This document shows positions 15,960 to 25,791 of a DNA stretch of 43,015 nucleotides, in pieces. The stretch's first letter is position 1; every line of letters starts with the position of its first letter. Both the position numbers and the translations under genes were made by a program. The notes below the pieces were generated by a model, which was not told where the DNA came from, did no database searches, and saw nothing but the letters and a program-made list of their open reading frames with translations. The stretch is from Taishania pollutisoli (GTDB lineage Bacteria > Bacteroidota > Bacteroidia > Flavobacteriales_D > Crocinitomicaceae), in the NCBI RefSeq assembly GCF_014518315.1, contig NZ_JACVEL010000008.1:5001-48015 (forward strand), given 5' to 3'.

Positions 15960-16310
15960 ATGTATTCCATCGACAACAAACAATTTCCATGCAGTACCAG
16001 CCTAACAATGAAATACATAGGCGGTAAATGGAAAGCAGTAATTCTGATTCACCTGATCAAAAAAAAACGGTACAGTGAATTGAGAAAAGAATTACCGATG
16101 GTCACCGAGCGGACATTGAGTCTCCAACTGAAAGAACTGGAATCGGATGGATTGATTACCCGGACTGTTCACACAAACAAACCTCCGTTAAAAGTAGATT
16201 ATGCGCTATCAGAATTCGGTCAAACACTAATTCCCCTTTTAAAAGGAATTGCTGAATGGGGCAAAGAAGCAGCTGCGAAAAGTGACCAGGTAACAATTGT
16301 ACCATGCTAA
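15960..16310 (+). CDS. HxlR-family (winged helix) transcriptional regulator
   Basis: A 116-residue DNA-binding protein of the HxlR/MarR-like type. The winged-helix core is clear: TMKYIGGKWKAVILIHLIKKKRYSELRKELP, then VTERTLSLQLKELESDGLITRT (recognition helix) and the wing PLKVDYALSEFG. Cys11 in the N-terminal segment (KQFPCSTSL) is in the region where redox-sensing members (YodB, HypR types) have their reactive cysteine. It is divergent from the nitroreductase gene with palindromic sites between them, so it probably regulates both. Confidence 0.9.
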   Translation: MYSIDNKQFPCSTSLTMKYIGGKWKAVILIHLIKKKRYSELRKELPMVTERTLSLQLKELESDGLITRTVHTNKPPLKVDYALSEFGQTLIPLLKGIAEWGKEAAAKSDQVTIVPC

Positions 16311-16418
16311 ATAAATTCCGGGAATACTTTTACAAGGATCGCTTTCCTGAAATCCATCCGATTACCTGATCTTTTTCGCCATTTATCCAGTTTCTTTCCG
16401 GAAGTTTAAAATCCTTCC

Positions 16419-16426
16419 TACATTTG
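16419..16426 (+). promoter_or_regulatory. -7 box (TACATTTG) of the LytS-type kinase gene
   Basis: TACATTTG fits TAnnTTTG and ends only 4 nt before the ATG at 16431. Either the mRNA is leaderless, or translation starts at the in-frame ATG at 16449 (MYWGAQ), which is preceded by an A-rich stretch. Confidence 0.45.
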
Positions 16427-16430
16427 TTTT

Positions 16431-17468
16431 ATGCAGACAAGTAAAAAAATGTACTGGGGAGCACAATTACTGGGATGGACAGGTTATTCCTGTTTGATTT
16501 ACCTTTCAGCATACATTGACCGCCCGAAAGAAATTACGTACAAACTGCTCATACAATTGCTCTTCATGACATTTTTCAGTATTTCCTACACGCATTTGAT
16601 GCGTTGGTTCATGCTGCGAATGGATTGGTTAAACAAGCGACTGGTTGCCCTGATGCCCCGGTTGATTTTAATTTCACTGTCCTGTTCCGTGTTGATTGAG
16701 TACAGTCTTACTTTTATTGAACGGTTTTTACTCAACGAAACAGATGCCTATTCCAACTTCGGAAGAGTAATCATCAATATCCTGGCACTGACAATGCTTA
16801 TTATCTGTTGGAATGGAATTTACTTCACCTATCACTTTTTTCAGAAGTCCCGGCAACAGGAACTGGACAACCTTTCACTTGAAGCTTCCAAAAATGAAAT
16901 TGAGTTAAAAAACCTGCGTTCACAACTGAATCCACACTTCCTGTTCAACTCGCTCAACTCCATCCGGGCATTAATCGACATGGAGCCACAACATGCGAAA
17001 TCAGCCGTGACAACACTTTCCTATCTTCTCCGGAAATCACTTATTTCGGGAAAAGAAAATCTCATTCCATTGTTCGAAGAAATGGAAATTGTACACAACT
17101 ATCTGGATCTGGAAAAAATCAGGTTTGAAGAGCGGCTAACCGTAAACTGGGACATTGACAAGCAGCTGGATTCGTTTCCCATTCCACCGTTTTCCATCCA
17201 AATGCTGGCTGAAAATGCAATCAAGCACGGTATCTCCAACCGGATCGAAGGTGGTTTTATCAAAATAACGAGTTATAAAAAAGAGAACACCGTTATTATT
17301 ACGGTTGAAAATACCGGGAAACTGGGGAATTCTCCCGATATGGGTATCGGTATTTCCAATACCCGGAGAAGATTGGCCATTCAATACAAAGGGAAAGCAG
17401 ATTTTTCACTTTCAGAACATAAAGATACTGTAATCGCAACTTTAAAATTTGAGTATGAGAACCATTAG
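16431..17468 (+). CDS. LytS/YehU-type membrane sensor histidine kinase
   Basis: A 345-residue kinase. Four hydrophobic segments (about 12-28, 40-60, 75-98, 110-135) form the membrane part without a large extracellular sensor. A short coiled coil (QQELDNLSLEASKNEIELKNLRSQ) leads to the His_kinase domain with phosphoacceptor His169 in LNPHFLFNSLNSIRALI. The ATPase part shows the N box (LAENAIKHGI) and a G box (GIGISNTRRRL). It overlaps the LytTR response regulator gene by 14 nt, so they are a cognate pair and translationally coupled. The signal is unknown. An alternative start is the ATG at 16449. Confidence 0.93.
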   Translation: MQTSKKMYWGAQLLGWTGYSCLIYLSAYIDRPKEITYKLLIQLLFMTFFSISYTHLMRWFMLRMDWLNKRLVALMPRLILISLSCSVLIEYSLTFIERFLLNETDAYSNFGRVIINILALTMLIICWNGIYFTYHFFQKSRQQELDNLSLEASKNEIELKNLRSQLNPHFLFNSLNSIRALIDMEPQHAKSAVTTLSYLLRKSLISGKENLIPLFEEMEIVHNYLDLEKIRFEERLTVNWDIDKQLDSFPIPPFSIQMLAENAIKHGISNRIEGGFIKITSYKKENTVIITVENTGKLGNSPDMGIGISNTRRRLAIQYKGKADFSLSEHKDTVIATLKFEYENH

Positions 17469-18204
17469 AACCATCATTATTGACGACGAGCGACTGGCGC
17501 GGGAAGAATTAAAGTCCCTTCTGAAGAATTACGCTGAAATTGAAATTATTTCAGAAGCAAAAAACGGTGAAGAGGGAGTACAACTGATCAACGAATTAAA
17601 TCCCGACCTGATCTTTCTGGATGTCAATATGCCCGGGTTATCAGGATTTGATCTGCTCAAGCAACTGGATGAAATTCCGCTGGTCGTATTTGTAACCGCT
17701 TATGATGAATACGCCATCAAAGCATTTGAAGTAGATGCCCTGGATTACATGCTAAAACCGGTGGACCCGGAACGATTAAACGACGCATTAAAAAAGATTA
17801 CCGCACGGTTTGTAGAAGACAATATCCCTGTGGAAACCGCATTTACGGATGTTCAGCCTAAAAAAGTATTGTCAGCTACAGATTCCGTCTTCATCCGGGA
17901 CGGTGAAAAATGTTGGTTTGTGGAACTTTCCAGTATTCGCATGCTGGAATCGGAAGGAAACTACGTGAAAGTTCATTTTGATCAGTTTCGCCCGTTAATT
18001 CTCCGATCACTTGGCAGCTTTGAAGAACGATTGGACCCGGATTACTTCTTTCGCGCCAACCGTAAATTTATCATTAATCTGAAATGGATTGAAAAAATTG
18101 AAAACTGGTTCAACGGCGGATTAATTGTCGAACTAAAAACCGGTGAAAAAGTAGAGATATCGAGAAGGCAGGCAATTCGGTTCAGGGAATTGTGGAGTTT
18201 ATAA
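17455..18204 (+). CDS. LytTR-family response regulator
   Basis: A 249-residue response regulator counted from the ATG at 17455; a TTG two codons upstream is an unlikely start. The receiver domain (1-120) shows the acidic pair DDE (10-12), the phosphoacceptor Asp56 (FLDVNMPG), Thr81 and Lys101 (MLKPVDP). The LytTR DNA-binding domain fills about 145-248 (VFIRDGEKCWFVELSSIRMLESEGNYVKVHF, LDPDYFFRANRKFIINL). It pairs with the overlapping LytS-type kinase. LytTR regulators often control nearby envelope or secretion genes; the secreted glycosidase gene starts 74 nt downstream and is a candidate target. Confidence 0.94.
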   Translation: MRTIRTIIIDDERLAREELKSLLKNYAEIEIISEAKNGEEGVQLINELNPDLIFLDVNMPGLSGFDLLKQLDEIPLVVFVTAYDEYAIKAFEVDALDYMLKPVDPERLNDALKKITARFVEDNIPVETAFTDVQPKKVLSATDSVFIRDGEKCWFVELSSIRMLESEGNYVKVHFDQFRPLILRSLGSFEERLDPDYFFRANRKFIINLKWIEKIENWFNGGLIVELKTGEKVEISRRQAIRFRELWSL

Positions 18205-18278
18205 TAAATTTGTATCTTTCATTGCATTAGGAAAAGAGTCTGTAATTCTGTAAACTGGCTTTCATTTTTGAAAAAACG

Positions 18279-20534
18279 ATGAAGTACTTTATTCATTTTC
18301 TGTATACATTCTCCGTCTGGATTGCTTTCGGACAAATCCACCCGTTTCCGGTACACGTCCGTCATGAAAATTATCCCTTACTGGGAAAGACACCGGATGG
18401 AATGGAACTGGTGCTGGTTAACTACTCTACAACAACCACCATTTTAAAATACAAAAAACTGGAATTGGGGGTAAAACTTCCGCACGAAGTACTTCAACGC
18501 ATCAATCACTTTTTATTCTCCGAAGGACGCGATGCAGATGAGTTGAATCCTTTTGTGGAATGGGACGTTGATGTGGAGACGTATTTCTACCATCCTGCAA
18601 CAGGTATTCTAAAAACAATTGACGGGTATTATCACCGGGAGTACATTGAAAACCCACATACAGATGACTGGGACGATATCGGTACCGGCTACCCGTTCAG
18701 AGTTCGCTTCGCTCCGCCCGAAAACGGTCAGTGGATGGCCAAAACAGCAATTAAAATTAAAGGTGAAACTGCCTACGAAATCCCCTGGTTTGTCTTTCAT
18801 GTAACAGAAAGCGGAAACCCGGGATATGTTTCCGTTCATCCCAATAAAAAAAACCTGGTTCGCGGCGGAGAAATCATCTTCCCTGTGGGACATAATTTTG
18901 CAGGACCGGATGAACACGGGTTGGAATGGGGATTGAAAACAGAGTACCTGGGAAACAACCTGCTCAGTCCGCAAACGACATTTAAAGCCACCAATACAAA
19001 AGAATGGGATTTCTACCTGCAAAAAGTAACGGATTACCTGGAACGGGGAGGGAAATACATCCGGACGATTCAGTCTCCGTGGGCCACTTTGATTGAATTT
19101 GAGAAAAAAGGAAATTATTACGACCGGCTTCACTATGCCTGGGAACAAGACAAGTTATTGGATGTATGTGAAGCACACGATGCATTTATTATGTTCAACA
19201 TGCTCATACATACCCCACTCTGTGTGTATGATATTTATCGAATGTCGCTTTGGGACTGGGAAAAGTGGGAAATCTGGGAAAATGACACCGTCTATTATTC
19301 CGAAACACCCTATCCACTTTATTGCTACAACGATCGTCCAAAGGAAATCGGAGGAAAGCAACCGTATGAGACCTTCCTGGAAGAAGAGGATTTAAAATAC
19401 CACGAACAACGAACCAGGTACTACATTTCAAGGTATGGTTATTCAACAGCTATCTATGAATTTGAACTGCTGAGCGAACCGTTTAATGTAAACACGAATC
19501 CGTTGGCAGGATTAAAACCATACGAAGACAATACGAACCCGCTTCAGGAAAAAGTATTTGCGGCCATTGAGAATTATCAGCGGCGTATCAGTTCATACAT
19601 CAAAGAAAAAATGAATCATACCCATCACCTGATCGGAGTTGATTATACAATGTATGTATGGCGTCCCGATAAAAAGGATGTGCGCATGGATCAAAGCTTG
19701 CTTCTGGAAAACGTAGATTTGATCGGCATCAACTTTTATTCCCGGGAATTCAACAAATATGTTATCCGTAAATCAGAGGAAAACAACTTGTTTGAACCCG
19801 GCGAGAACTCACGTGCAAAATCTGTTTTTGATTTCAATGACTGGTCAGGAAAACCTGTGTTATTATCTGAATTCGGTGACGGAGATGGTGCACACGAGTG
19901 CTCACAATTTACAGGTAGTTATACCGATGCAATGGTTGCCGGATTTACCGGTGTCGCCGGTTATCACCTGTGGGAAGGGCGGGTTGTCCGGGATAGTTTT
20001 CTATGGTCAGCGACAATCAATGCCCAACAACACATGAATAGTCCGGAGGTAATCCGTACGCTGGAAAACGGTAACGGAGAGTGGATTCAAGGAAGGCAAC
20101 AGGCACGGATTACACGCAGCAAAAAAGGCAAAGCAGCACTGGAATTACAGTACTACCTCTCCCACGACCGCAGCACCTCCGTCGGATATGTTCGCAATCG
20201 CTCGTACAACGTGTATACCAAACGTATTGACGACAGTTATGGCTGTTTACTTAACCTGAACGATGATCCTACCGTTTCGAGACTAACGGATATTTCATGG
20301 GACATGCCTTCTGTAAAAAACCGCCTGAAAGTTGAAGAACTAAAAAAGAATACGAACTACCAGATTGAATGGTATTCATTTAAGGAAGGGAAATTACTGC
20401 TGAGCGAATGTGTCCGTACAACCGGGTCATCATTGGTGCTTCATTATCCCGTTCTGGTTGTTACCGACCCGAATCGAGAGCAACCGGTCATCTGGTTTAC
20501 CATCAAAGAAAATGACTGTTCTGCTTCCCGTTAG
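18279..20534 (+). CDS. Secreted glycoside hydrolase-like protein (DUF5060-like + TIM barrel)
   Basis: A 751-residue exported protein; signal peptide about 1-18 (MKYFIHFLYTFSVWIAFG). Residues about 20-180 look like a DUF5060-type Ig-like domain that precedes clan-A glycosidases (WDVDVETYFYHPATG, KTIDGYYHREY, FRVRFAPPENGQW). Residues about 195-590 look like a TIM barrel with candidate catalytic Glu400 (YEFELLSEPFN) and Glu531 (PVLLSEFGDG), a normal spacing for retaining clan-A enzymes. The C-terminal 160 residues are a beta-rich domain. I do not see a T9SS sorting domain. The substrate is unknown. The first Glu sits in SEP rather than the usual NEP, so assignment to a CAZy family needs profile searches. 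Confidence 0.75.
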   Translation: MKYFIHFLYTFSVWIAFGQIHPFPVHVRHENYPLLGKTPDGMELVLVNYSTTTTILKYKKLELGVKLPHEVLQRINHFLFSEGRDADELNPFVEWDVDVETYFYHPATGILKTIDGYYHREYIENPHTDDWDDIGTGYPFRVRFAPPENGQWMAKTAIKIKGETAYEIPWFVFHVTESGNPGYVSVHPNKKNLVRGGEIIFPVGHNFAGPDEHGLEWGLKTEYLGNNLLSPQTTFKATNTKEWDFYLQKVTDYLERGGKYIRTIQSPWATLIEFEKKGNYYDRLHYAWEQDKLLDVCEAHDAFIMFNMLIHTPLCVYDIYRMSLWDWEKWEIWENDTVYYSETPYPLYCYNDRPKEIGGKQPYETFLEEEDLKYHEQRTRYYISRYGYSTAIYEFELLSEPFNVNTNPLAGLKPYEDNTNPLQEKVFAAIENYQRRISSYIKEKMNHTHHLIGVDYTMYVWRPDKKDVRMDQSLLLENVDLIGINFYSREFNKYVIRKSEENNLFEPGENSRAKSVFDFNDWSGKPVLLSEFGDGDGAHECSQFTGSYTDAMVAGFTGVAGYHLWEGRVVRDSFLWSATINAQQHMNSPEVIRTLENGNGEWIQGRQQARITRSKKGKAALELQYYLSHDRSTSVGYVRNRSYNVYTKRIDDSYGCLLNLNDDPTVSRLTDISWDMPSVKNRLKVEELKKNTNYQIEWYSFKEGKLLLSECVRTTGSSLVLHYPVLVVTDPNREQPVIWFTIKENDCSASR

Positions 20535-20569
20535 CTTGTACTCTGAAGGTTAACAGATCCCGAAATCAA

Positions 20570-21775
20570 TTACTTTTTCTCTTTTTTCGGCAGGACAAAA
20601 TATTTTTGCTTCAATCCGCTATAATCATCCGGAAAATAGTCTTTCAGAATAGCCGTATAATAATTGTACGCTTTGTGTTGATCCGTAAAGCTTTGTTTTT
20701 TGTACAAACTTTTATTTTCAAACACACCATTTGCATCCCGTTTGTAGACCTTCATCAGCGAATCGTTTTTCAGAATAGTCGAATCCTTCAATTCCAACGG
20801 GTACTCTGTTGCAGAAATCTTGATCAGGTTACCGGTATGCACGTAGTTGATATCTTCATGAAATGCCGGCATTTTGATTTCTCCTAATTCTTTCAGTAAC
20901 TGAGCCTCGATGTTTTTTGACATGTTCTTTGCCAGTTCGTTTACCCTGTCTTTGAAAAAGTACAATGCTCCCTCCATTGCAGCGCCAGACATTGAAAACT
21001 CATTGCTATTCATCAAAAATTCCGTCAGGTTAGCCTGCCAGAATGTACTATCGTTGTAGCTGACCGGTAGTTTCGTTACAAAATCAGTCGGGTTGTGGAC
21101 CAGGAAACTCATTCCCGGATCGCAATATTTCTTTGTGTATTCTTTTGCAAAGGAAGCATTCCCCACCATCGGATTGGCAAATGCATAGACTTTGAATGTG
21201 TTTTTTTTGCTAAGTTCTTTCTCCGGTAAGTAATCCAGGTAAGCACGTACAACCTGTGCCAGTGCGCCTCCCTGAGAATGCCCGGTAATGTAGATATCGT
21301 AGATTCCCTTTTTATTGAGTTCATTGAGTTGCTTCAGCAGGTCATCCTTAAAAAAGTAAACGGCCAGCGTATAGCCAGCATGCACCCGGCTGGATTCTTT
21401 CTCAGCTACCTGGTAAGGAAACTCCTTTCCGTTGACAACAATTTTATCTTTGACCGGAATCATCGATGCATATAGGTTTTCCAACCAGCTGGACTGTCTG
21501 GAAGTAGAACCTCTGAAATTGATGACAGCCGTATTCCCGTTCGTATATACCTGGAATTTATTATCCATCCCATACGCGGGTGATGTATACGTTTTTTTGT
21601 AGCCGGACGGTAAAATATCGGTGTCATTTCCGTACAAATCCAGATAGCCGAAGCTGTTACAAATCCGGATCAGGTCGCGGGCTTCAGCTGCATCGAAACC
21701 GCTTTTGAGTTGTGCATTACTTCCAAAAGCAATTAAACAACTACTAATCAAAAGGTATTGTTTCAAGTTTAACAT
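20570..21775 (-). CDS. Secreted class 3 lipase-like alpha/beta hydrolase
   Basis: A 401-residue exported protein; signal peptide about 1-21 (MLNLKQYLLISSCLIAFGSNA). The Lipase_3 core lies at about 45-240: AVINFRGSTSRQSSW (oxyanion-side motif RGS), the nucleophile elbow YITGHSQGGALAQVV, YAFANPMVGN and a late His/Asp region (VHNPTDFVTKLP, FLVHN). The C-terminal 150 residues are not assigned and are Lys-rich. It should hydrolyse acylglycerols or other esters in the periplasm or outside. It converges on the glycosidase gene, with a 35-nt gap and no clear terminator. Confidence 0.85.
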   Translation of the reverse strand: MLNLKQYLLISSCLIAFGSNAQLKSGFDAAEARDLIRICNSFGYLDLYGNDTDILPSGYKKTYTSPAYGMDNKFQVYTNGNTAVINFRGSTSRQSSWLENLYASMIPVKDKIVVNGKEFPYQVAEKESSRVHAGYTLAVYFFKDDLLKQLNELNKKGIYDIYITGHSQGGALAQVVRAYLDYLPEKELSKKNTFKVYAFANPMVGNASFAKEYTKKYCDPGMSFLVHNPTDFVTKLPVSYNDSTFWQANLTEFLMNSNEFSMSGAAMEGALYFFKDRVNELAKNMSKNIEAQLLKELGEIKMPAFHEDINYVHTGNLIKISATEYPLELKDSTILKNDSLMKVYKRDANGVFENKSLYKKQSFTDQHKAYNYYTAILKDYFPDDYSGLKQKYFVLPKKEKK

Positions 21776-21924
21776 AACGTTGTGATGGTTAAAAATTCCG
21801 TTTACTTTAACAAAAATAACACCACAAACGATAGTAAACTCGTTTTCAACATTTTTTAACTTCCATCTTTTAGGATAAACCTTCCTTCAAGAGACGGTCC
21901 TCCCTCTTAATCCAGCATCAACGA

Positions 21925-22617
21925 TTAGAGAACCATCACCGCCTGCCAATAGTCAATCGTTCTTTTTTCACCAGTATCCAACTGCAAATCGTAAGACAAT
22001 TTCACGACATCCCGGATTGTATGTGCAACAGGTGTTTTGAACAAAGCTCCTGCGTATGAAAATGTATGGTATTCCCCATTTTCACCGCAAAGATCGACGT
22101 CTTCCGGAAAGGATTCAATCAAAGCAGGTGACAAGTCTTTGCCAATATAGGTTTCATCTAATTTGTCCGCCTGCGTGACAACAATCGTTGACCTGATTCC
22201 TGTTGCAAAGAACGCTTTCATCACTTCTTCTGAAGTTTTTCCCCACAAAGGTTCCACGACTTCAATTCCGTACGGATGTAGTTTACTTTCCCGGTATGCT
22301 TTAATGTCTTCCAGGAAAATATCACCAAACACAAAGTGTGTCACTCCCTGCTCTTTGTACTTCATGACAATTGCCTCCATCCGGTCCGATCGTCCATCGG
22401 TATCCAAATAAACCGGCTGCAACGGAATTCCAATGCTTTCAGCCTGCCTGGTCAACAATTCGAGGGGAATACCGTGCATTAACGATTTAGATGTCGCCGC
22501 GTATACGGTCGTCAGTAATGCAACAACTTCAAATGCATCGTCATTCAGAACCATGCTTAAGGCCAGTGCAGAATCCTTTCCCCCACTCCAGTTAAAAACC
22601 GCCTTTTTCTTCACCAT
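21925..22617 (-). CDS. Dph6-related ATP pyrophosphatase (diphthine-ammonia ligase-like)
   Basis: A 230-residue cytoplasmic PP-loop ATPase of the COG2102/MJ0570 type. The PP-loop is at the N terminus (FNWSGGKDSALALS, about 8-21), followed by HGIPLELLTRQAESIGIP, VTHFVFGDIFLEDIKAYRE and VEPLWGKTSEEVM, and the conserved DLCGENGEYHTFSYAGALF. In archaea and eukaryotes the family amidates diphthine on EF-2, but bacteria lack diphthamide, so the bacterial substrate is unknown. It is transcribed alone, downstream of the efflux-operon terminator. Confidence 0.88.
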   Translation of the reverse strand: MVKKKAVFNWSGGKDSALALSMVLNDDAFEVVALLTTVYAATSKSLMHGIPLELLTRQAESIGIPLQPVYLDTDGRSDRMEAIVMKYKEQGVTHFVFGDIFLEDIKAYRESKLHPYGIEVVEPLWGKTSEEVMKAFFATGIRSTIVVTQADKLDETYIGKDLSPALIESFPEDVDLCGENGEYHTFSYAGALFKTPVAHTIRDVVKLSYDLQLDTGEKRTIDYWQAVMVL

Positions 22618-22655
22618 TTTATTGTATCTGTAACAAAACTAAGAAAGACGGGTAG

Positions 22656-22699
22656 AAAAACAAAAGCACCCCGCAGTTATTCTCCACGAAGTGCTTTTG
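22656..22699 (-). terminator. Rho-independent terminator of the RND efflux operon
   Basis: On the minus strand, CAAAAGCAC (22699-22691) pairs with GTGCTTTTG (22669-22661), 9 bp, followed by TTTTT (22660-22656). It starts 22 nt after the permease stop. Confidence 0.8.
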
Positions 22700-22721
22700 A
22701 TGCATTAATCAGTCAAGTTTA

Positions 22722-25700
22722 TTATTCGTTTGTATCTTCAATCTTCGGTGGGATCAATTTGTACACCACCGGTGTTACGATTCGTGAAAGCAAGGTAGAA
22801 CTGATCAATCCTCCGATCATAACAATAGCCAACGGCGAGATCATCGGGTTGCTCGACCATGCAATCGGCAATAATCCTCCGATCGCTGTCAACGTTGTCA
22901 GGATAATCGGTAAAAAGCGTAATTCACCTGCCTTTTCAATCGCTTCATTTAACTCCATTCCTTCCCGTCGTAACTGATTGGTAAAGTCAACCAGCAAGAT
23001 GGTATTTTTCACTTCGATTCCCGCCAGTGCCACCAGTCCGATCGTTGCAACAAAGGAAAGTGTATTCCCCGTCAGCCACAATGCCACAACGGCACCGACA
23101 ATTCCCAGCGGAATCACCGACAAAACAATCAACGTACTCTTGAATGTTTTAAATTCAAGTATCAACACCGCAATAAACAGAAACATTGTAATCACGATAA
23201 TGGTACCAAATCCACCAAATGATTCCTGGCGGCTTTCCACTTCACCTCCCATTTCGTAATGGTATCCGGAAGGCATTTTCATTTGTTCCATTTGCCCGAT
23301 GACATCATCAATTACTTTATCATTGGTAAATCCTTTCTGTACAAATGAATTGACATACACCACCCGTGTTCTGTTGATGTGATTAATCGTCGACGGAGAG
23401 GCTTCCATTTCGATTGTAGCAAGTTGGCTCAGCGGAACCGCAGTTCCCTGCACGTTGTTCACAAAAATTTCATCGAAGACGGACAAATCCGGATAACTGT
23501 TCCGGGGCATACTTACCCTTATTTTATAATCGTTATCATCTGTTGAAGGATCTGAATAAGTCGCTACATCCAATCCTGCCAATGCCATTCGTACCGTCCG
23601 ATCAATGGAGACAGTGGGAACGCCCAATGCCAGTGCTTTTTCTCTGTTTACATTTACTTTGAAATCCGACTTATTATTCGCCACCGGGTTGTTTACATAT
23701 ACGGTTCCTTTTGTATTCAGCAACATTGTTTCCACATGTGCTGCAAGATTCCGCAACGTATCCAGGTTATCACCGAACAGCCGTACTTCAACCGGAGAAA
23801 GAATCGGAACTCCCTGTTCGAAGTTCTTCACTTCGACTTTTGCCCCCAGAAACGAAAACCATTTCTTACGCAAGGTATCGATCAGCTGCAGTTTCTCTTT
23901 GGCGTTGACATGATCGTGCAATTGCACAAAAATTTCCGCGTAATCCTCCCGTTCACTCGCCTGATCCAGGTTGTAATAAATCCGTGGATTTCCTTTTCCG
24001 ACATTGCTTGCATAGAACTTCACCTGCTCGTACTTATTCAAATCGTTTTCAATGAGACGTGCAAGACTATCCGAGTGAAAAATATTGGATTGCGGCGGCG
24101 GCGAAATGGTTATCATGAACTGCGGTTTTTCAGACTCTGGGAACAAACTGAATCCCAGTACAGGAATCATTGCCAGTGCTCCGATGAAGATTCCCAGTGC
24201 AATAAAGACTGTTACAACCGGGCGTTTCAACGCTTTATCCAACCACACAGCGTATGTTGCATGAATGATTCGCTGAAACGTTCTCAAGACAATGTTTCCT
24301 TCCGGGTGCGCATGCGGTTTCAACAAGATACTGGAAAGAAACGGAACAACCAGCAAGGCGACAAACATGGATGCCACAACAGAGCCAATCACAGCAGACG
24401 GCATACTCCGGATAAAATCACCGGACATTTCGGGCATGAACATCAGGGGCATGAATGCAATGATCAATGTTGCCGTACACCCCACAACCGCCAATGCGAT
24501 TTGTTTTGTTCCCATGATTGCCGCATCTCTTCGCGAATAGCCTTCCCGCATCCAGCGTTCAATGTTTTCCACAACAACGATACTATCGTCTACAACCAGA
24601 CCAAGCGCGACAACAAATCCAACAATACTTAGCTGGTTAAGAGAAAAGCCGAATACATTCAGAATAACGATACCAATGGCTAACGACAGCGGTATGGCAA
24701 TCATCACCACCATGGATGCGCGCGTTCCCAGGGGCAATAAGGTTATCAACACCAACCCGATTGCGATAATAAAATCTACTCCCAACCCACTCAGGCGTTT
24801 GTTGACATTTTCCGCCTGGTCAAAATTGACGACCAGATCCACATTATCCGGCAGTGTTTCTTTGAATTCACTCAGTACTTTCTGATAGCCTTTCTGTGTT
24901 TCACTGATGTTCATTCCCCCTTTCTGAGCAGCAGTTATGAATAAACACCTGTATCCGTTCAAACGGGTAATGTGGTTATCCGGAGCAAAGTCCGGATAGA
25001 CATCAGCAACCTCCTTTAGCGCTACATTTTTTCCCTGGTAGCTGGAAACAATTGTGTTTTGAATCTGTTCGATGCTCTGGTAATTCCCACTGGTTTTTAC
25101 GCTGAATGATTTTTGTCCCGCATGGATACTCCCACCAGGAATGTTTGATGCTTCGCTCCCGATCGCATCCATTACTTGTGTAAGGGGAATGCTCATTTGG
25201 GACAACCGGTCGGGATGTACATCTACGCGGATGAGTTGTTCCGGCAAACCGTGAATGGTTACTTTCTTCAATGCTTTGACCTTCTCCAGTTCTGCTTTCA
25301 GATCATCCGAGATTTTTTTCATGGTAGCACGGGACGCATTTTCGGATATCAATGCCGCCTGAATCACATTTACTCCCGTCGGGTCAATTTCCAATACCTG
25401 TGCACTGTAGATTCCTTCCGGCAGGTCCTCTTGTTGCGCAGCACTCAGTTCGCGGATGAGTTCCTGAAATTTCGTATCGTATTCCGAGCCATGTTCATAT
25501 TCAACAAATAAAAATGCCAATCCGTTTGTAATCTTTGTTTTGATTCGCTTGATCCGGTCCAGTCCATAAAACCGGGCTTCCAACGGTTTGACGATTAATT
25601 GTTCCATGTCTTTCGGACTGGTTCCGGGATATACAACAACAACAGGAAAGCTTGGCGCTTTCATATCCGGATCTTCTGCACGTGGCATACTTGTCAAAGT

Positions 25701-25781
25701 ACTTACCCCCACAAGAATGATCATCACTACGATAATTAATGTGAACTGGTAATTTTTAATGGGATATTTAATAATACTCAT
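22722..25781 (-). CDS. RND-family efflux permease (AcrB-like)
   Basis: A 1019-residue inner-membrane proton-driven transporter with the twelve-helix RND layout: TM1 at about 13-32, two large periplasmic loops (about 33-335 and 555-840), and helix clusters at about 335-540 and 850-1010. TM4 holds the paired proton-relay aspartates (ALGLVVDDSIVVVENIERW), as in AcrB Asp407/Asp408, so it is an H+-coupled exporter. Length is at the short end of the family. Last gene of the tetR-tolC-adaptor-permease operon, 10 nt after the adaptor gene. Substrates are unknown; the DD pair fits the organic-compound (HAE-like) class better than the metal (CzcA) class, but the distinction is not certain. Confidence 0.95.
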   Translation of the reverse strand: MSIIKYPIKNYQFTLIIVVMIILVGVSTLTSMPRAEDPDMKAPSFPVVVVYPGTSPKDMEQLIVKPLEARFYGLDRIKRIKTKITNGLAFLFVEYEHGSEYDTKFQELIRELSAAQQEDLPEGIYSAQVLEIDPTGVNVIQAALISENASRATMKKISDDLKAELEKVKALKKVTIHGLPEQLIRVDVHPDRLSQMSIPLTQVMDAIGSEASNIPGGSIHAGQKSFSVKTSGNYQSIEQIQNTIVSSYQGKNVALKEVADVYPDFAPDNHITRLNGYRCLFITAAQKGGMNISETQKGYQKVLSEFKETLPDNVDLVVNFDQAENVNKRLSGLGVDFIIAIGLVLITLLPLGTRASMVVMIAIPLSLAIGIVILNVFGFSLNQLSIVGFVVALGLVVDDSIVVVENIERWMREGYSRRDAAIMGTKQIALAVVGCTATLIIAFMPLMFMPEMSGDFIRSMPSAVIGSVVASMFVALLVVPFLSSILLKPHAHPEGNIVLRTFQRIIHATYAVWLDKALKRPVVTVFIALGIFIGALAMIPVLGFSLFPESEKPQFMITISPPPQSNIFHSDSLARLIENDLNKYEQVKFYASNVGKGNPRIYYNLDQASEREDYAEIFVQLHDHVNAKEKLQLIDTLRKKWFSFLGAKVEVKNFEQGVPILSPVEVRLFGDNLDTLRNLAAHVETMLLNTKGTVYVNNPVANNKSDFKVNVNREKALALGVPTVSIDRTVRMALAGLDVATYSDPSTDDNDYKIRVSMPRNSYPDLSVFDEIFVNNVQGTAVPLSQLATIEMEASPSTINHINRTRVVYVNSFVQKGFTNDKVIDDVIGQMEQMKMPSGYHYEMGGEVESRQESFGGFGTIIVITMFLFIAVLILEFKTFKSTLIVLSVIPLGIVGAVVALWLTGNTLSFVATIGLVALAGIEVKNTILLVDFTNQLRREGMELNEAIEKAGELRFLPIILTTLTAIGGLLPIAWSSNPMISPLAIVMIGGLISSTLLSRIVTPVVYKLIPPKIEDTNE

Positions 25782-25791
25782 GCTCGTCAGA

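Noticed and set aside
23736..24632. 298-codon plus-strand open frame over the RND permease gene
   Set aside because: Composition is Cys/His/Asn/Arg-rich without any motif; it is the antisense shadow of a clear permease gene.
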